64,000 bases of DNA from Undaria pinnatifida (GCA_012845835.1 JABAKD010000005.1:3848155-3912154); one strand, 5' to 3'; counted from the stretch's first letter, positions 29,940-40,623 are shown. Numbers and translations are program-made. The notes: generated by a model from the sequence alone, not told the origin.

Positions 29940-30760
29940 CAGTTGCCTCGGGTTCTCCCAAAGAACGTCGCGGGAGTACGACTTCCGTCCAGACCGGCAG
30001 GATCTTGCAACAGTCTGCCAAGTGGTGTTTTCCGCCATTCAGGTAGAAACAAGCCTCTACCTTGGGCCCCGACTTCACGGTCCAATACCGGTTTCAAGAA
30101 CATGAGTAGCCGCGCACACGTCGCTCTTCCGTGGAACTTCTGGTATGACGAGTGCATGTCCAGCTTGTCCCTGGCCCTTGCCGCCGCCGTGTTGATCACT
30201 TCGCTGGCGTACTTGCACGCCTCAGTCCATAGGGGCTGCGTCGGCGGCATCTCCGAACAGAACGGGGGCCTCCAGGCGGGACGCCGTCGCAAGCTCCAGC
30301 GTCATGGCTATGCGCCGCTTGACCACGCCGTCATGCTTCGGAGCACCAACAGGCGTGCACTCGCAGAGGATGCCACGCTCGTTGAGCATTGCCACGAACT
30401 CCGGGTTGACGAACTCGGTACCGTTGTCCGAGCGAACACACTCCCACGATGGACGGGACACCCTTGGCAACGATGTCCGCCAGAAAACCAGCAAAGACCA
30501 TCGGAACGTCGGACTTCCGTTCCAAGAAATACGGCCATCCCATCCGCGAGTAGTCGTCGACGATCGTCATCAAGTACTGAGCACGACCGGCAGACGTAGG
30601 TTGTTGCCCCGACAGATTCACGAAAAGACGCTCCAGAGGCCTGGTGGAGCGGCGCTCGGTCGTCCACGGCACCATCATCCTCCTCCCGTTCGCCGCAAAA
30701 CACCCAGCACAGGAAACCAACGCTCCGAAAATCTTAGTGCCCATTTGGCGCGCCATCTCA
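29940..30760 (-). pseudogene. Copia integrase remnant
   Basis: First frame (30756-30450): C-x2-C remnant VSCAGCFAANGRR, then core LMTIVDDYSRMGWPYFLERK with the first Asp. After a frameshift: RSDNGTEFVNPEFVAMLNER (second Asp) and GAPKHDGVVKRR. Another shift gives EACKYASEVINTAAARARDK and SYQKFHGR. The D,D-35-E order is visible, but the final Glu appears replaced (VVKRR where relatives carry VVER). Confidence 0.8.
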
Positions 30761-30769
30761 CGTTATCGA

Positions 30770-31165
30770 AGCCAATTCCAGATCCTCCCTTCGTCTTCCC
30801 TCTCTTCGGAAGCTCCTCATATAACCCCTCCCTTCTCTCCTTCAACCCGGAACGTCCCTCCCCCAGGCAGCTACATCAACTCCACTTCCCCTTTCACCTC
30901 CTTCTCTGCGAAAGGTCCTTAACCCCCCCCTCCCCCCCCTGAATGAGAGCATCCCTCCCCCCCTTCCCGCGAACGCCTACTCCATTCCCCAGGCATTAAA
31001 ACTCCCCTAGTTCATCGACCCTCGGGACGGCCCTCCGGCTGCCGCCCCCTCCTTCCTCCATCGTCGCCCAAAGACAAACACCACCTCCACAGCGTGAGCT
31101 CCCGCAGAGCCCTCATGTCTCGACCCTACCACCCCAAAAGCTCATCAAAATTTCCCTCAGCCCCC
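30770..31165. other. C-rich sequence, no gene seen
   Basis: CCCCTCCC-type low complexity; upstream side of the copia relic where a 5' LTR or gag would be expected, neither recognised. Confidence 0.4.
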
Positions 31166-31168
31166 CCC

Positions 31169-31529
31169 GACACATGCTGCCGTAGAGGGGGCGCACCATT
31201 TTATTTCTCTGAGGTTCCTCGCTTGAGGATCTCTGCACCGTCTCAACCCAAGCAATCTGACTTGGGGACGAAACAAAGGTGCTGCCCGATGAGCTGTCCC
31301 ATGGGTGGCCTCTGGGTATGCAACAAAAGTCTAGAAAAACAAAAAATTAACGAAATTCCGTCGATTTCGGTTTGTCAACGCCTTAACACCTGGAAACCCT
31401 TTTTGGGGACAAACTTGCTTGAAGTTAGTATAGGGAGGGATTTGGGGTCTCTAAAGCGGTTAAGGAGCGCCCGTCGTTCAGAAAACGTTTTATCAGCAAA
31501 AACGTGCTATCTCTATCGTAGCATGCGTC
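31169..31529. mobile_element. MITE-1 copy with an inverted TTAA mini-MITE
   Basis: Starts GACACATGCTGCCGTAGAGG and ends ATCTCTATCGTAGCATGCGTC. The mini-MITE occupies 31387-31459. Confidence 0.75.
31387..31459 (-). mobile_element. TTAA mini-MITE (73 bp)
   Basis: TTAA at 31383-31386 and 31460-31463. Reads CACCTGGAAACCCTTTTTGG, AAGTTAGTATAGGGAGGG and GGGGTCTCTAAAGCGG. Confidence 0.7.
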
Positions 31530-31614
31530 CCCCCTGCCAGTAGACCCCCCCACAACTGAGTGCATCCCCCCCCCCCTCCCCCCCCTCCCCGCCAGAAAAC
31601 GCCTCCCCCCCTCC

Positions 31615-32163
31615 GAGTCGTCCCACGCTAGGGGTGCAGCGGATTCTAAGTATTTTCTGAGCTGCTAACATGAGGGGCAGCTCGATATCTAACCCGAGAC
31701 ATGGCATTCGTTCGCGCAACCCGGCCAGCATTTCTACGCGCCAGTTGAAAAGTCAACCATTGTACTCGTCCTACGATAGAGGTGTGCACCACTTTTTTTT
31801 CTCTTTTGAGGTTCCTGAATTTGGGAGCTTAAGACAACCCTCTCCCAGAAAAAAACCGACTTGGAGAAAAACGAAACCGCCCTGAAAACCGGACGAACAA
31901 TCCAAAAAATGACCTATTAATAGGTAAAACAGCGAGAATCATTGCAAAAAAACGGGGAAAAAAAAAAAGGCCTCTGTTTCCGACAATTTTGGGGTCAAAG
32001 AAGCCGTCATCCAGAAACGATTTAGGCCAAAAATAATACCATGGTATACACCTCTATCGTAGCATGCGTCCATAAAAACTCGTAAACTCATCATACTAAC
32101 AGACAGCTCAAGCGGTCATTACATTTTGGCCCAAAAAGCGCAACCCCTACCGTTGGTCGACTC
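31615..32163. mobile_element. MITE-D copy 5 split by a MITE-1
   Basis: Left GAGTCGTCCCACGCTAGGGG and right CCCCTACCGTTGGTCGACTC, with D interior on both sides (ATTTTCTGAGCTGCTAAC; CATACTAACAGACAGCTC). MITE-1 sits at 31763-32070. Confidence 0.7.
31763..32070. mobile_element. MITE-1 copy (about 308 bp) nested in MITE-D
   Basis: Starts ACTCGTCCTACGATAGAGG and ends CACCTCTATCGTAGCATGCG. CCTATTAATAGG replaces the CCTAGG found in relatives. Confidence 0.75.
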
Positions 32164-33160
32164 CCGGAATCCCTTCCCCCAAGCGCTACAATACGTCTAT
32201 TCGTTCTTCGACCTGGGGGATGGCTCCCATCCCCGCCGCCCCGCCCCGTCGCCCCCCCTCGACGGAACGCCTTCTCTCTCCGGAACGCCCCCGTCCCTCC
32301 CCGCCAAGGCTCTACAACTCTTTAGTTTTCGATCCTTCGGACGGCTGTCGCGCAGGTGCCGTCGCCACCTCCCCTTCCCCCTTCTTCAGCCGTTGTTGTC
32401 GCCGTTCAGATACGGCCGGCGTCTCCAGTGCGTTAGTCCCTGCAGAGCCCTGCCCTTTCGACAGGCAACTGGCGGAGGGGTACGCGTACCTGGTGGTTGT
32501 GCGCCGCCGCATCGTTTCGACAGGCGGTTCGCCAATCGAGGCGGGCGTGCTTGCTGGCGGTGTCGATGACCGGGTCGACACAACGCTCGACCCCCCCCCC
32601 CGTCCCCCCCCTTCCTTCACTAACTTATATTCCTCCTCCTTCAGCTTGTCCTCCCCTCCCTGCTCCATGTCGAGAAGGGAATCAACCGGTGGGCAGAAGC
32701 GGTTTCAGATGCACGAGGAAGGGAAGACATCAGCAATGGCCCAGAAGGACTGCAGAGAAGTTTAACGAGAGAAAATGTGAAAAAAGTGCGTAGCTAAACT
32801 TTAAGAACAGAGACGCAGCAGGGGCAGACCAAACCGTGAGCGGATGTGTGAAAGAACGGGGGAGGAGGGATGTTCACCGTGGTGGACATTTTTATAAAAA
32901 TTGGAAAAGGTCAGCTGTGAGTACGACCGATTGAATGGTTGACACTCAACTTTGCAAGCTGCGTGGTACATCTATGTTTCGCTAATGTACAGCAGTAGTT
33001 GCACAAAATTTATGGAAGGTCGTTCGCGCGTGTTATATAGTTGATCCTCATGAAAGAAAGATATAGGTCGTTGACTCCCCTGGAGGTTGTCAGGGTCAAC
33101 AGGTAGGATTGAATTTCGAAAAATGAGTGCGCAACGAAGAGGCGGAGAGAAAGAGAAGTA
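32164..33160. other. C-rich sequence then possible LINE upstream region
   Basis: One plus frame holds QLAEGYAYLVVVRRRIVSTG and GSPIEAGVLAGGVDDRVDTT (about 32465-32590), which looks coding-like but lacks clear splice edges. From about 32690 the sequence leads toward the LINE palm at 33165 and may be its degraded upstream part. Confidence 0.3.
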
Positions 33161-33164
33161 GCAA

Positions 33165-33620
33165 ACGTATTCAAGAACGGAAACAAGGCCGACCCTGGGA
33201 ACTACAGAGGCCTAACGCTATTAATCACCTAAGGAAAAACGTTCTGTAATATTTATTTTGAACGATGCAATGGGAACAATTGTGGAGAAGGAAAAAAAAT
33301 GCAAGAGGAAGGCAAGCAGAGTTGGAGGCCAAACCGTCGCAGCTGCGTAGACCATTGTGTGCACGTTAGATAAGATTATTCAAGGTAGGAAAGACGCGGG
33401 GCTAACACCATGTTGTTTCTTTCTGGGTGACACAGTGTGTAGAAAAAAGTTGCGGAAGCAGCAGTGGACAACTGGAATCAGAGGAAACATGTGGAAAATG
33501 ATGAAAAAATATTACGGAACGTGCTCGAAGTGTTGTGATGCTGGACGAGAAAATATCGAACTGTGTTGACAGCTTGCACGGAGTGACACAGGGGTCCTTC
33601 GCCCATTCTACGACCTCTGT
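33165..33620 (+). pseudogene. LINE reverse-transcriptase palm fragment
   Basis: Frames in turn give NVFKNGNKADPGNYRGLTLL (the P-x-N-Y-R-G-(I/L)-(T/S)-L-L motif of LINE polymerases), then CTLDKIIQGRKDAGLTPCCF and GIRGNMWKMMKKYYGTCSKC, then SNCVDSLHGVTQGS (the G-(V/x)-x-Q-G strand). The catalytic F-A-D-D box is missing. Frameshifts throughout. Confidence 0.7.
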
Positions 33621-33696
33621 CGTGCCCCTCATTTCCCTTTGTGCTACCAGAAAGGTGTCTTATGCCGCAGATTTTTTGCTCCAAAATTATTTTATG

Positions 33697-33836
33697 CTTG
33701 TATCAATACCACAAAAAGGCATTTTGTTCCTCGCTATGCTCCCCACCACGCCGGAATAGCTATTTGTATGCTATCAATACCACAAAAGGGTATTTTATTC
33801 CTCGCTATGCTCCCCACCACGCCGAAATAGCTGTGA
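33697..33836. repeat. Two-copy 70-bp direct repeat
   Basis: TATCAATACCACAAAA(A)GG followed by CCTCGCTATGCTCCCCACCA occurs at 33698-33766 and 33768-33833. Confidence 0.8.
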
Positions 33837-34237
33837 GTTGGCAATGCTTGACGACTAAAAACTAACCGGTAGGTGTTGTGAGCCAACTAACTGAACTTAG
33901 TCGGAAAGTCTGCGGGTGAAGCCAACTGATGACCAACCGACTTGACGACTTACGTCAGGCGAGCGAAGCGAGCGAAATCAGCTCCCACCGGGCGTTAGGG
34001 ACCCCGCACATGAAAAAAAAAAGTGCATCCCGTACTAGAAAATCCTTCTCGCAAGTGCGGCAACTCAATAAGCCGGATGGTCCCGCACATGAAAAAAAAG
34101 TGCATCCCGTACTAGAAAATCCTTCTCGCAAGTGCGGCAACTCAATAAGTCGGATAGTCGGCACCTGCGGAAAGCGACTAACTATTAGTCATGCTAATAA
34201 CAAATTGGTGACTGTTAAGTCGGGCCGACTCACAGCT
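33829..34237. mobile_element. Possible TIR element (409 bp)
   Basis: AGCTGTGAGTTGGC at 33829 and GCCGACTCACAGCT ending 34237 are inverted. Inside is a 69-bp direct repeat (34007-34158). No target duplication is clear. Confidence 0.45.
34007..34158. repeat. Two-copy 69-bp direct repeat
   Basis: CCCGCACATGAAAAAAA, AGTGCATCCCGTACTAGAAA and TCGCAAGTGCGGCAACTCAA are repeated almost exactly, with only A-run and single-base differences. Confidence 0.85.
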
Positions 34238-34239
34238 CT

Positions 34240-35360
34240 ACGAAAAAAATATGCTCGTCACAGGTCATTCCCGTGGTATCTACAACCGAATTTTTTGCGA
34301 TATAATATGGTGTGATGTAAGCCGTCACTGACAACAATGCAGAGCGTGCGCTTTGTACGCAATTTACACGCAACGTTTTCGTAATTTTTTTGGGGGAAGT
34401 TCCTACAGAGAGCGTCAAAATACTCGGCAACGTATGCTAATTCGTGCAAAAAATCAACAAAGTGTGCTAGACCTTATGTTGGCACAAAGAGGACTCAAGC
34501 CCACTCACATGCCCTGTGACATTGCAACGCGCGGCGGGAGATCCACACGCACACACACGCAAACATGGCGGGACAACATGTGCAGCTGACGTTCTTCCGA
34601 CAAAGAGTCTGACTCTACGCCGTACTATATCTGTGGGTCCGTCCATCGAGCAGCTTCCTCGTGTCATGCTGTATCTTCTCACATGATGGTTCTCTTGCTG
34701 TTTTGCGAAAACGCCTTGTCTTTTCGTATGACAGTGGAAGGTATGACAGATGCCCTACGAGGTGCCGTTTTCATCGACGCGCGCATTTCGCGCAAGGTTG
34801 GGAGAGACGTTCATAAACGGTCGACCCAACCGAGGGACCTAAGGCCTTTACTTCTGGGCATGATTTAGGCGCCGCTATTAATAGCTCCGTCTTAAGTTCG
34901 CCGTGTCGGTCGTGTATCCACATGGGGTAATATTGCGACCAAAACAATTCCACTGTCGCGGTTGTCTAGTCCGGGGCAGAACTACCGGCCACCTTTTTCG
35001 TACGTATCGTTTTCCGTATTTTTCTTGAGTAAGCCGAAGACGTTTGTGTCGTGTTGAAACCTATGGGAATCTACTGCACGTCATATTTGTTACGCTTTTC
35101 TCGTTTAAAATGAAAGCCAAACAGAGATTTCTTGCCTCCGGCGGCGCCTTCACCGGGTTCCCCCGGTGGGCCCTCTGGAGGTGCCCTCAGCGGGAGCTCC
35201 TCGGCCGGGGGGGGGGGGGGGTTGCTCCGCTACGCTTGCCATACTTCAGTCGGCACGTCAGCTGGTTTTTTACGACTAAAGTCAGCTAGTCGACTTGCCG
35301 ACTAGCGGCTAGTTACTAGTCGTGAAGTGCTTCCGCGTCACAGCCTACGAATACTGATAT
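34240..35360. other. No recognisable gene
   Basis: No splice-flanked coding block seen. Contains a 13-G run near 35210 and AGTCG-rich sequence at 35250-35330 similar in flavour to the element at 33829. Confidence 0.35.
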
Positions 35361-35369
35361 TGCTGTATG

Positions 35370-36318
35370 GAGGAGTGTAACGAAAGGCCGCGCTGGAAGA
35401 AGGTGGGATAACGTAGTCGAAAAAGCACGGAGTGACCCAGGAGGAAACCAAGAAGAAATACTGTCCATAGAGAATTTTGGGGGGCACAAAGGATGGAAGC
35501 AAGGGAAGGGCTAACGCTAAGAAGGAAGCTGAACGAGGAAGGACATTTAGAGAGATAAACGGGAGGTTAAAATGAGAGATAGGAGCGAAAACGGGTCTGC
35601 ACAGCCCAATGGACTACGCGAAAACGCTGAACCCGCATTAGAGGGCCTGGACCTGGCAGAAAGAAGAAAGAGGTATGCCAGAAGTCGGGGGGAGGAGGAA
35701 GAAGGTGCCGTTGTTGCGTCGTTCTACGGTAGCCCCCCAATTTTTGTTTAACGAAATCGCCAGTTTCAAAACCAGCTTCCGGTCGTCTCCTGAGATACGG
35801 TGTTCCTCGACACCCCGACGTCATCGATCGATAGACCTTTGCGCTCAAGAAAATATATGGGTACTGCTTTTTCAACAGTATCCTTCCTTGTGTCCAGCAG
35901 CCATGAAATGTCCGTTAAACAAAACCGTTGGTTTTGGGGGGGGCTATCGTAGAATCAGCCTGATGGCGACGCAGACGAGAGTAGAACCCACATCGTGGGA
36001 GAATGTGAACCGTACTAAGGAGGGACGGAATGTGTTCGAGGATGAGACGAGGAAAATAGACGGATGCGGCACGTAGAAGTTCGGGGCATTAGATAGTAGC
36101 AAGAAAACGATAGCTAGCAGAGGAGATAGATGGTAGCCACAGCCGGTCAAAGAAGAAAAGAGGTAGGATAAGCAAAACGTGTCAACGCAATATATGAAAG
36201 AAACGCAAAGAGCGCCGCAAAAATGTTGGACGTGTCTCTGGTAGGAGTAGAAACGGCACTTCATCTCCAAAGGGATGCGTGGTCAACGGTCAAATGACTA
36301 AGGCCAGCAAAAAATGAG
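35370..36318 (+). pseudogene. LINE 3' end, split by a MITE-2
   Basis: GGCCGCGCTGGAAGAAGGTG, CCCAATGGACTACGCGAAAA and GGCCTGGACCTGGCAGAAAG match the LINE fragment at 22.4-22.8 kb; after the MITE-2 the match resumes with ATCGTGGGAGAATGTGAACC and GGGATGCGTGGTCAACGGTC. Multiple frameshifts. Confidence 0.7.
35714..35958. mobile_element. MITE-2, copy 3 (about 245 bp) nested in LINE
   Basis: Left TTCTACGGTAGCCCCCCAAT and right GGGGGGCTATCGTAGAATC are inverted; interior GATACGGTGTTCCTCGACAC and TCATCGATCGATAGACC match copies 1 and 2. Confidence 0.75.
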
Positions 36319-36470
36319 TGCGCCCTCTCCCCCTCCCCTGCTCCTTCTCCTCAACCCCAACATCATGGCCCGTCGCTCTCCCTCCTAGCCTTACCAGTAG
36401 TGAGTCTTCTCTTTCCCCACCGCCGGCGTCAACAGGATGGGATGCACTGGCGCCGTGTGGGTTTCTAAAG

Positions 36471-36529
36471 GTGACGCTGGACATGTACGACTGCCACGCC
36501 ACTTGGACCATGCTCGAGAAGGAGGGCCG
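36471..36529 (+). CDS. Candidate exon, unknown protein
   Basis: VTLDMYDCHATWTMLEKEG then a split Arg codon, with a consensus donor GTAGGT at 36530 and AG before 36471 (an alternative acceptor lies at 36435). A phase-0 start would follow the last GAF-gene exon; this is only compatible, not shown. Function unknown. Confidence 0.3.
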
Positions 36530-36769
36530 GTAGGTGGATGGGATAAACCTGCGCGCATACGATACAGCAGCAGGCGTCAGAAAATCCCCAGACATCCCCG
36601 ATAAAGGGTACCGAAGCGCTACGGTTTTCTGGGGCTACTCCCTTGAGGAGCTCTCGACCTCCCGAACACTCTTGACTTGGAGAAAAATGAAAGCGTAAGA
36701 ACCAAAGGCTTCGGTAGTGGGGGGCGGTCGCTTCTGGATTTTTTTTTGCAGTAGATCGGGGTTACTTCG

Positions 36770-36935
36770 CGCGAGTTTCGACTCCCCCTGTCCCTTTGCG
36801 GCTGTGTTAAGCTTTCGTGCGGTTGTTGTTTTTTCTGCGATAGGAAGCCGAGTTTTGACTCGCCCTGTCCCTTTGCGGCTGTGTTAAGCTTTCGTGCGTT
36901 TGTTGTTTTTTCTGCCATAGGAAGCCGCGAAAAGG
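36770..36935. repeat. Two-copy direct repeat (about 80 bp)
   Basis: CGACTCCCCCTGTCCCTTTG then CGGCTGTGTTAAGCTTTCGT recurs at 36858-36898 as GACTCGCCCTGTCCCTTTG and the same tail, each ending TTGTTGTTTTTTCTG. Confidence 0.75.
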
Positions 36936-37501
36936 GATGGTTTAGCTACGCTGCGCCGAAACAAATCGCCTGAAGTCGTTTTTTTTAATTGAAGGTACAG
37001 CGTCACTCGGGCGAGTACCTCAGATCCAGTAGCTCTGTGTCAGTGCACCCCTTTTTGAACTGCGCCGTCAGCAACATCGTGGGAGAAAAAGCAGAGCTTG
37101 CTCGAGAGAAGGGGTCAGATCTGAGCGCTTGACTGGATTTTGTTCTAGAGGTAGGGATGCTTGCGCGGCGCGCGGACGAGTTAGCCTGTTCCACGACCCA
37201 GAAATCTGGCGACCACTCTCCCCTCTTCCAACAGGCACCGCCGTACAGCACCACCTATAGATGGGTGGAAATAACAGTGCAATGTGAAGAGCGCACACCA
37301 CATTCCAAACGACTGCACAACCACGACATAGAGCACATACTTTCGACAACCACAGTTACTTTCTCCGATCTCGCCCCTCCGCCCGTCGCCATCCCCACCC
37401 TCTCCCTCTCCCCTTCTATCCCCCCCCCCCCTCTCTCTCTCTCTCTCTCTTCCCAATCCCTCCTCACCCCCTAAAAACGCCTCACCTCTCCACTTTTGGC
37501 A

Positions 37502-37560
37502 GTCGTCACCTGAACATAACGAGGATGGCAGCGGGCCAGACTTTCCAATTCATAATCCAG
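37502..37560 (+). CDS. Candidate exon, unknown protein
   Basis: Acceptor ttttggcag. T completes a split Arg codon from the exon ending 36529, then RHLNITRMAAGQTFQFIIQ and GTGGAC. A similar block at 37779-37850 reads RHLNMMKLEAGQTFQSMSHV. Which is real is unclear. Confidence 0.25.
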
Positions 37561-37778
37561 GTGGACAAAATATGATAATCGACCCTACATTCGTCGAGAT
37601 CACAGCTGACGTACTTGGAACAATTTTGCAAAATAGTGTCTTCCGTAATTCTCCCTCCCCTGCCCCCGCCCACCCCCCACCCATTCCCCTCCCTAACAAC
37701 GCCTCATTATACAAATTACCGTTCCCAACGTCTCAGGTACCCGTTACCAACGTCTCAGGTACCCATTACTGGTCGTCA

Positions 37779-37850
37779 CCTGAACATGATGAAGTTGGAA
37801 GCGGGCCAGACCTTCCAGTCCATGAGCCACGTGGACACGAACGTTTCTCG
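37779..37850 (+). repeat. Second copy of the candidate exon at 37502
   Basis: TCGTCACCTGAACAT, GCGGGCCAGAC and GTGGAC are shared with 37502-37566. It has no AG directly before the homologous start, so it is probably not spliced in the same way. Confidence 0.5.
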
Positions 37851-37853
37851 TAG

Positions 37854-38108
37854 GTTTTGCACGGTTTCTTTGGCTATCTCTTCGACACCGTCCCCCTTAA
37901 GAAAGGCAGCGTAGCCGGTGAAGCTGAAGATAGAGAAAGGCGCGTAGACCATCTGATCGACAAAGCACTTGATAAGGAGGAGACGAAGTCGCGTCCTGAA
38001 GGAGGAAACAACGAAGAGTTAACGAGGAGAAACGAAGCGAAAAACAAAACTGAACGAAGGGCAACTAAACGAGCGGAACCAAACGAAATTCAAAATTGCA
38101 CGGGATGA
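37854..38108 (+). CDS. Candidate terminal exon running into satellite
   Basis: After tctcgtag: VLHGFFGYLFDTVPLKKGSV, AGEAEDRERRVDHLIDKALD, KEETKSRPEGGNNEELTRRN, then Lys/Asn/Arg-rich sequence that is the start of the CGAAC satellite, and TGA at 38106. It looks coding in its first half. Function unknown. Confidence 0.3.
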   Translation, partial: VLHGFFGYLFDTVPLKKGSVAGEAEDRERRVDHLIDKALDKEETKSRPEGGNNEELTRRNEAKNKTERRATKRAEPNEIQNCTG

Positions 38109-38545
38109 AACGAAACAAAAACGAACGAAACGAAACGAAACGAAATGAAACGAGACGACACGACACGACCCGATCCGACCCGAGCCGAATCAAACCAAAA
38201 CGAACCGAACCGAACCGAACCGAACCGAACCGAACCGAACCGAACCGAACCAAACCGACTCGACCCGACCCGAACCGAACCGAACCGACCCGACCCGACC
38301 CGACCCGACCCGACCCGACCCGACCCGAGCCGAGCCGAGCCGAGCCGAGCCGAGCCGAGCCGAGCCGAGCCGAACCGACCCGAACCGAACCGAACCGAAC
38401 CGAACCGAACCGAACCGAACCGAACCGAACCGAACCGAACCGAACCGAACCGAACCGAACCGAACCGAACCGAACCGAACCGAACCGAACCGAACCGAAC
38501 CGAACCGAACCGAACCGAGCCGAGCCGAGCCGAATCAAACCGAAT
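38095..38545. repeat. CGAAC/CGACC/CGAGC pentamer satellite
   Basis: Successive blocks of CGAAA, CGACA, CGACC, CGAAC, CGACC, CGAGC and finally about 30 CGAAC units. Open on both strands (NRTEP, SVRFG repeats) but not coding. Confidence 0.95.
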
Positions 38546-38638
38546 CGGAGTGAAGCACAAATCGTATCAAAGCGGAACAAACACAAACGGTATGGGGGCG
38601 GAACGAACCAAAACGGAAAGCAACGAGCGAAGCGCTTT

Positions 38639-39355
38639 GGACGCGTGCTACGATCGATACAGGTAGCAATTTTCGGCCAAAGCAATTTCTGAATGACGGG
38701 CCGGGCTCCTCAACCCAAAATGGTTGGAATGACACTATCGTTTTTCGCGAAACGAAACGAAACGAACCGACACTGATCGAAGCGGATCGAAGCGGATCGA
38801 AACGGAGTGAAACACAAATTTTAGCACGGAAAAGCGACGAGCGAAACACTCGGGACGCGTGCTACGATCGATACGGGTGGCAATTTTCGGCCAGAGCAAT
38901 TTCTGAATGACGGGCGGGGCTTCCTAACCCAAAATTGTCGGAATGACATTGTTTTTTTTTAGCGAAATGAAATGAAACGAAACGAAGCGAAACGACACTG
39001 ATTGAAACGCATCGAAACGGAGTGAAGCAGAACTCTTGACACGGAAAGCAACGAGCACAGCACTTTGGACTCGTGTGGTACGATCGATAGAGGTAGCAAA
39101 TGTCGGCGAACGCATTTTTTTTCCGAATGACGGGCGGGGCTCCTTAACCCAAGATTGTCGGAATGAATTGTCATTCTTGGTTCGCAATATGGATACCAAT
39201 TATGCCTAGGTCATGGGTTTTGGTCAGCAAGTTTCACTTTAATTTTGCTCAAAATCAGTCTTTGGGTGAGGTATACAAGTAGAGCTGTTCAAGTGGTTAG
39301 GAATCTCAGAAGGCAAAAAAAGAGCCAGTGCACCCCTACCGTGGCGTGCGTCTCG
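38639..39355. mobile_element. Three tandem MITE-1 left ends, last copy complete
   Basis: GACGCGTGCTACGATCGATA (38640, 38855) and GACTCGTGTGGTACGATCGA (39069) are spaced about 214 bp. The first two break off after the AAATGGTTGG/AAATTGTCGG block and pass into CGAAACG repeats; the third continues to GGCGTGCGTC at 39355. A tandem array of satellite plus MITE end. Confidence 0.65.
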
Positions 39356-39611
39356 AAGGACAAAAAAAAGTACACGTTGGCAAAAGAAAAAAAAAAGACG
39401 AAGCGATGTGTTTGCGACGTACCAACTTTGGTCGGGTAGGAGCTGGGTCTACCTAGGAAAATATACAATAATAGTATTGAAGCCGTCGAAACGTCAAGTT
39501 GGGTAGGACTTGGGTAGGGAAATATCCAACAATAGTATTGAAACCCTCGAACCTCACAATCCAAGGCCAACCACACCCACGAAAAATCAGCGTATGCCGG
39601 GCGTTCCACGA

Positions 39612-39775
39612 GTCAGATTACGTCTTGCGGGTCGGGCCGGGTCAAGGTGACCCGGCCCCACCCGGAACATATTAGAAAACTTCCTGACCTGACCCGACCC
39701 CACGCGACGAGGTAAGATTTTCAACACCTCCTGACCCGATCCGCGGCCCGGGTCACGACCCGTGAAAAACTCTGA
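39612..39775. mobile_element. MITE-G copy 3, partial
   Basis: TTGCGGGTCGGGCCGGGTC, CACCTCCTGACCCGATCCGC and CCGGGTCACGACCCGTG. One terminus is eroded. Confidence 0.5.
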
Positions 39776-39921
39776 AAGAAATGGGCGAGAAACACGTTTT
39801 CCTGTGTACCAGGTACCTTTTTTTTCAACATCTCACCTATTTTTTTCGTGGGTTGATTCGCCTTAGTCTTTTTTGCGTCTTTTTCCAACCCAACATATGT
39901 TGGAAATCGCAAACACCGTAA

Positions 39922-40623
39922 GACCAACTACTATGGAAAATATTTTGAGCGGTTATTTCTCTTTAACCGGGATCTCCGACGCCAAAAATAAAAACCATCC
40001 ACCATGGGACCAGAAATCATCGTTATTTCTGGGTTCACAAATAATCGAAGCCAGAAATCAGCGGATCTGGTGATTTTTGGGCCCAGAAATGACAGCTCTT
40101 CCAATCTCTCAGAACTGGGATTATTTGACTTTTGGATACTACCTCGTACCAAGTATCACATGTCACATGTCACCACTGCCTACTCTGTACCTGGTATGAT
40201 ACCTGTATGCTGTACACGTGCCCCATCACCCACAACAAGGAGTCACAAAACACACATACTACAGCACACCGCGCTTGTTGTGTGCGAGACAGAGCTTCGT
40301 CCTCACACAAACGCGACAGCAGCAGCACCACCATCAAAACCACCACAGCAGCACCACACCAGCACCACACCAGCAGCACAGCAGCAGAGACAGCAGCAGA
40401 GGCGGCGGTGGCCTGACGTCGCCGGCGACAATGTACGTGCCAGATTTTCAAAAATAAAGGCAAACCGCAAAACAAGACCCACCAATTCAAAATAAACCAT
40501 TTTCCAAAAATCAGAAGCCATAATGGACGCCCCTTATTTCTCTTGCAGTTATTTCTGGAGCCTCAAAACTAGAAAAATAGTCGCCAGAAATAATCGCTCA
40601 AATTTTTTCCATAATAGTAGGCC
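39922..40623. mobile_element. TAA-flanked TIR element (702 bp)
   Basis: TAA stands on both sides (39919-39921, 40624-40626). The inverted ends are imperfect over about 40 bp: ACTATGGAAAATATTTTGAG / CTCAAATTTTTTCCATAATA. A 3-bp TAA duplication and a GGCC-type end suggest a PIF/Harbinger-like MITE. The interior has CAG/CAC-rich sequence and no transposase. Confidence 0.6.

Larger units (their letters stand above)
27800..30770 (-). mobile_element. Decayed Ty1/copia retrotransposon
   Basis: On the minus strand the order is integrase (30760-29940), a Pro/Ser-rich linker, reverse transcriptase (29420-28510) and RNase H (28500-27800). Integrase before reverse transcriptase is the Ty1/copia arrangement. 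Several frameshifts and stops break all domains. The gag and protease parts and both LTRs are not recognisable, so the element is old or truncated. The dense decay and the MITE at its 3' side suggest long residence. Confidence 0.85.

Noticed and set aside
29405-30105. Plus-strand Gly/Ala/Asp-rich proteins of 138 and 201 codons
   Set aside because: Antisense shadow of the Pro/Ser-rich linker and integrase of the minus-strand copia element.
37001-37132. Exon RHSGEYLRSSSSVSVHPFLN ending in a stop
   Set aside because: Has an acceptor-like ggtacag and a good-looking frame, but its phase does not fit the exon ending at 36529 and the opposite strand is equally open.
38065-38692. Long NRTEP or SVRFG open frames
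   Set aside because: Translation of the CGAAC satellite; 5-bp units give three rotating frames with no stops.
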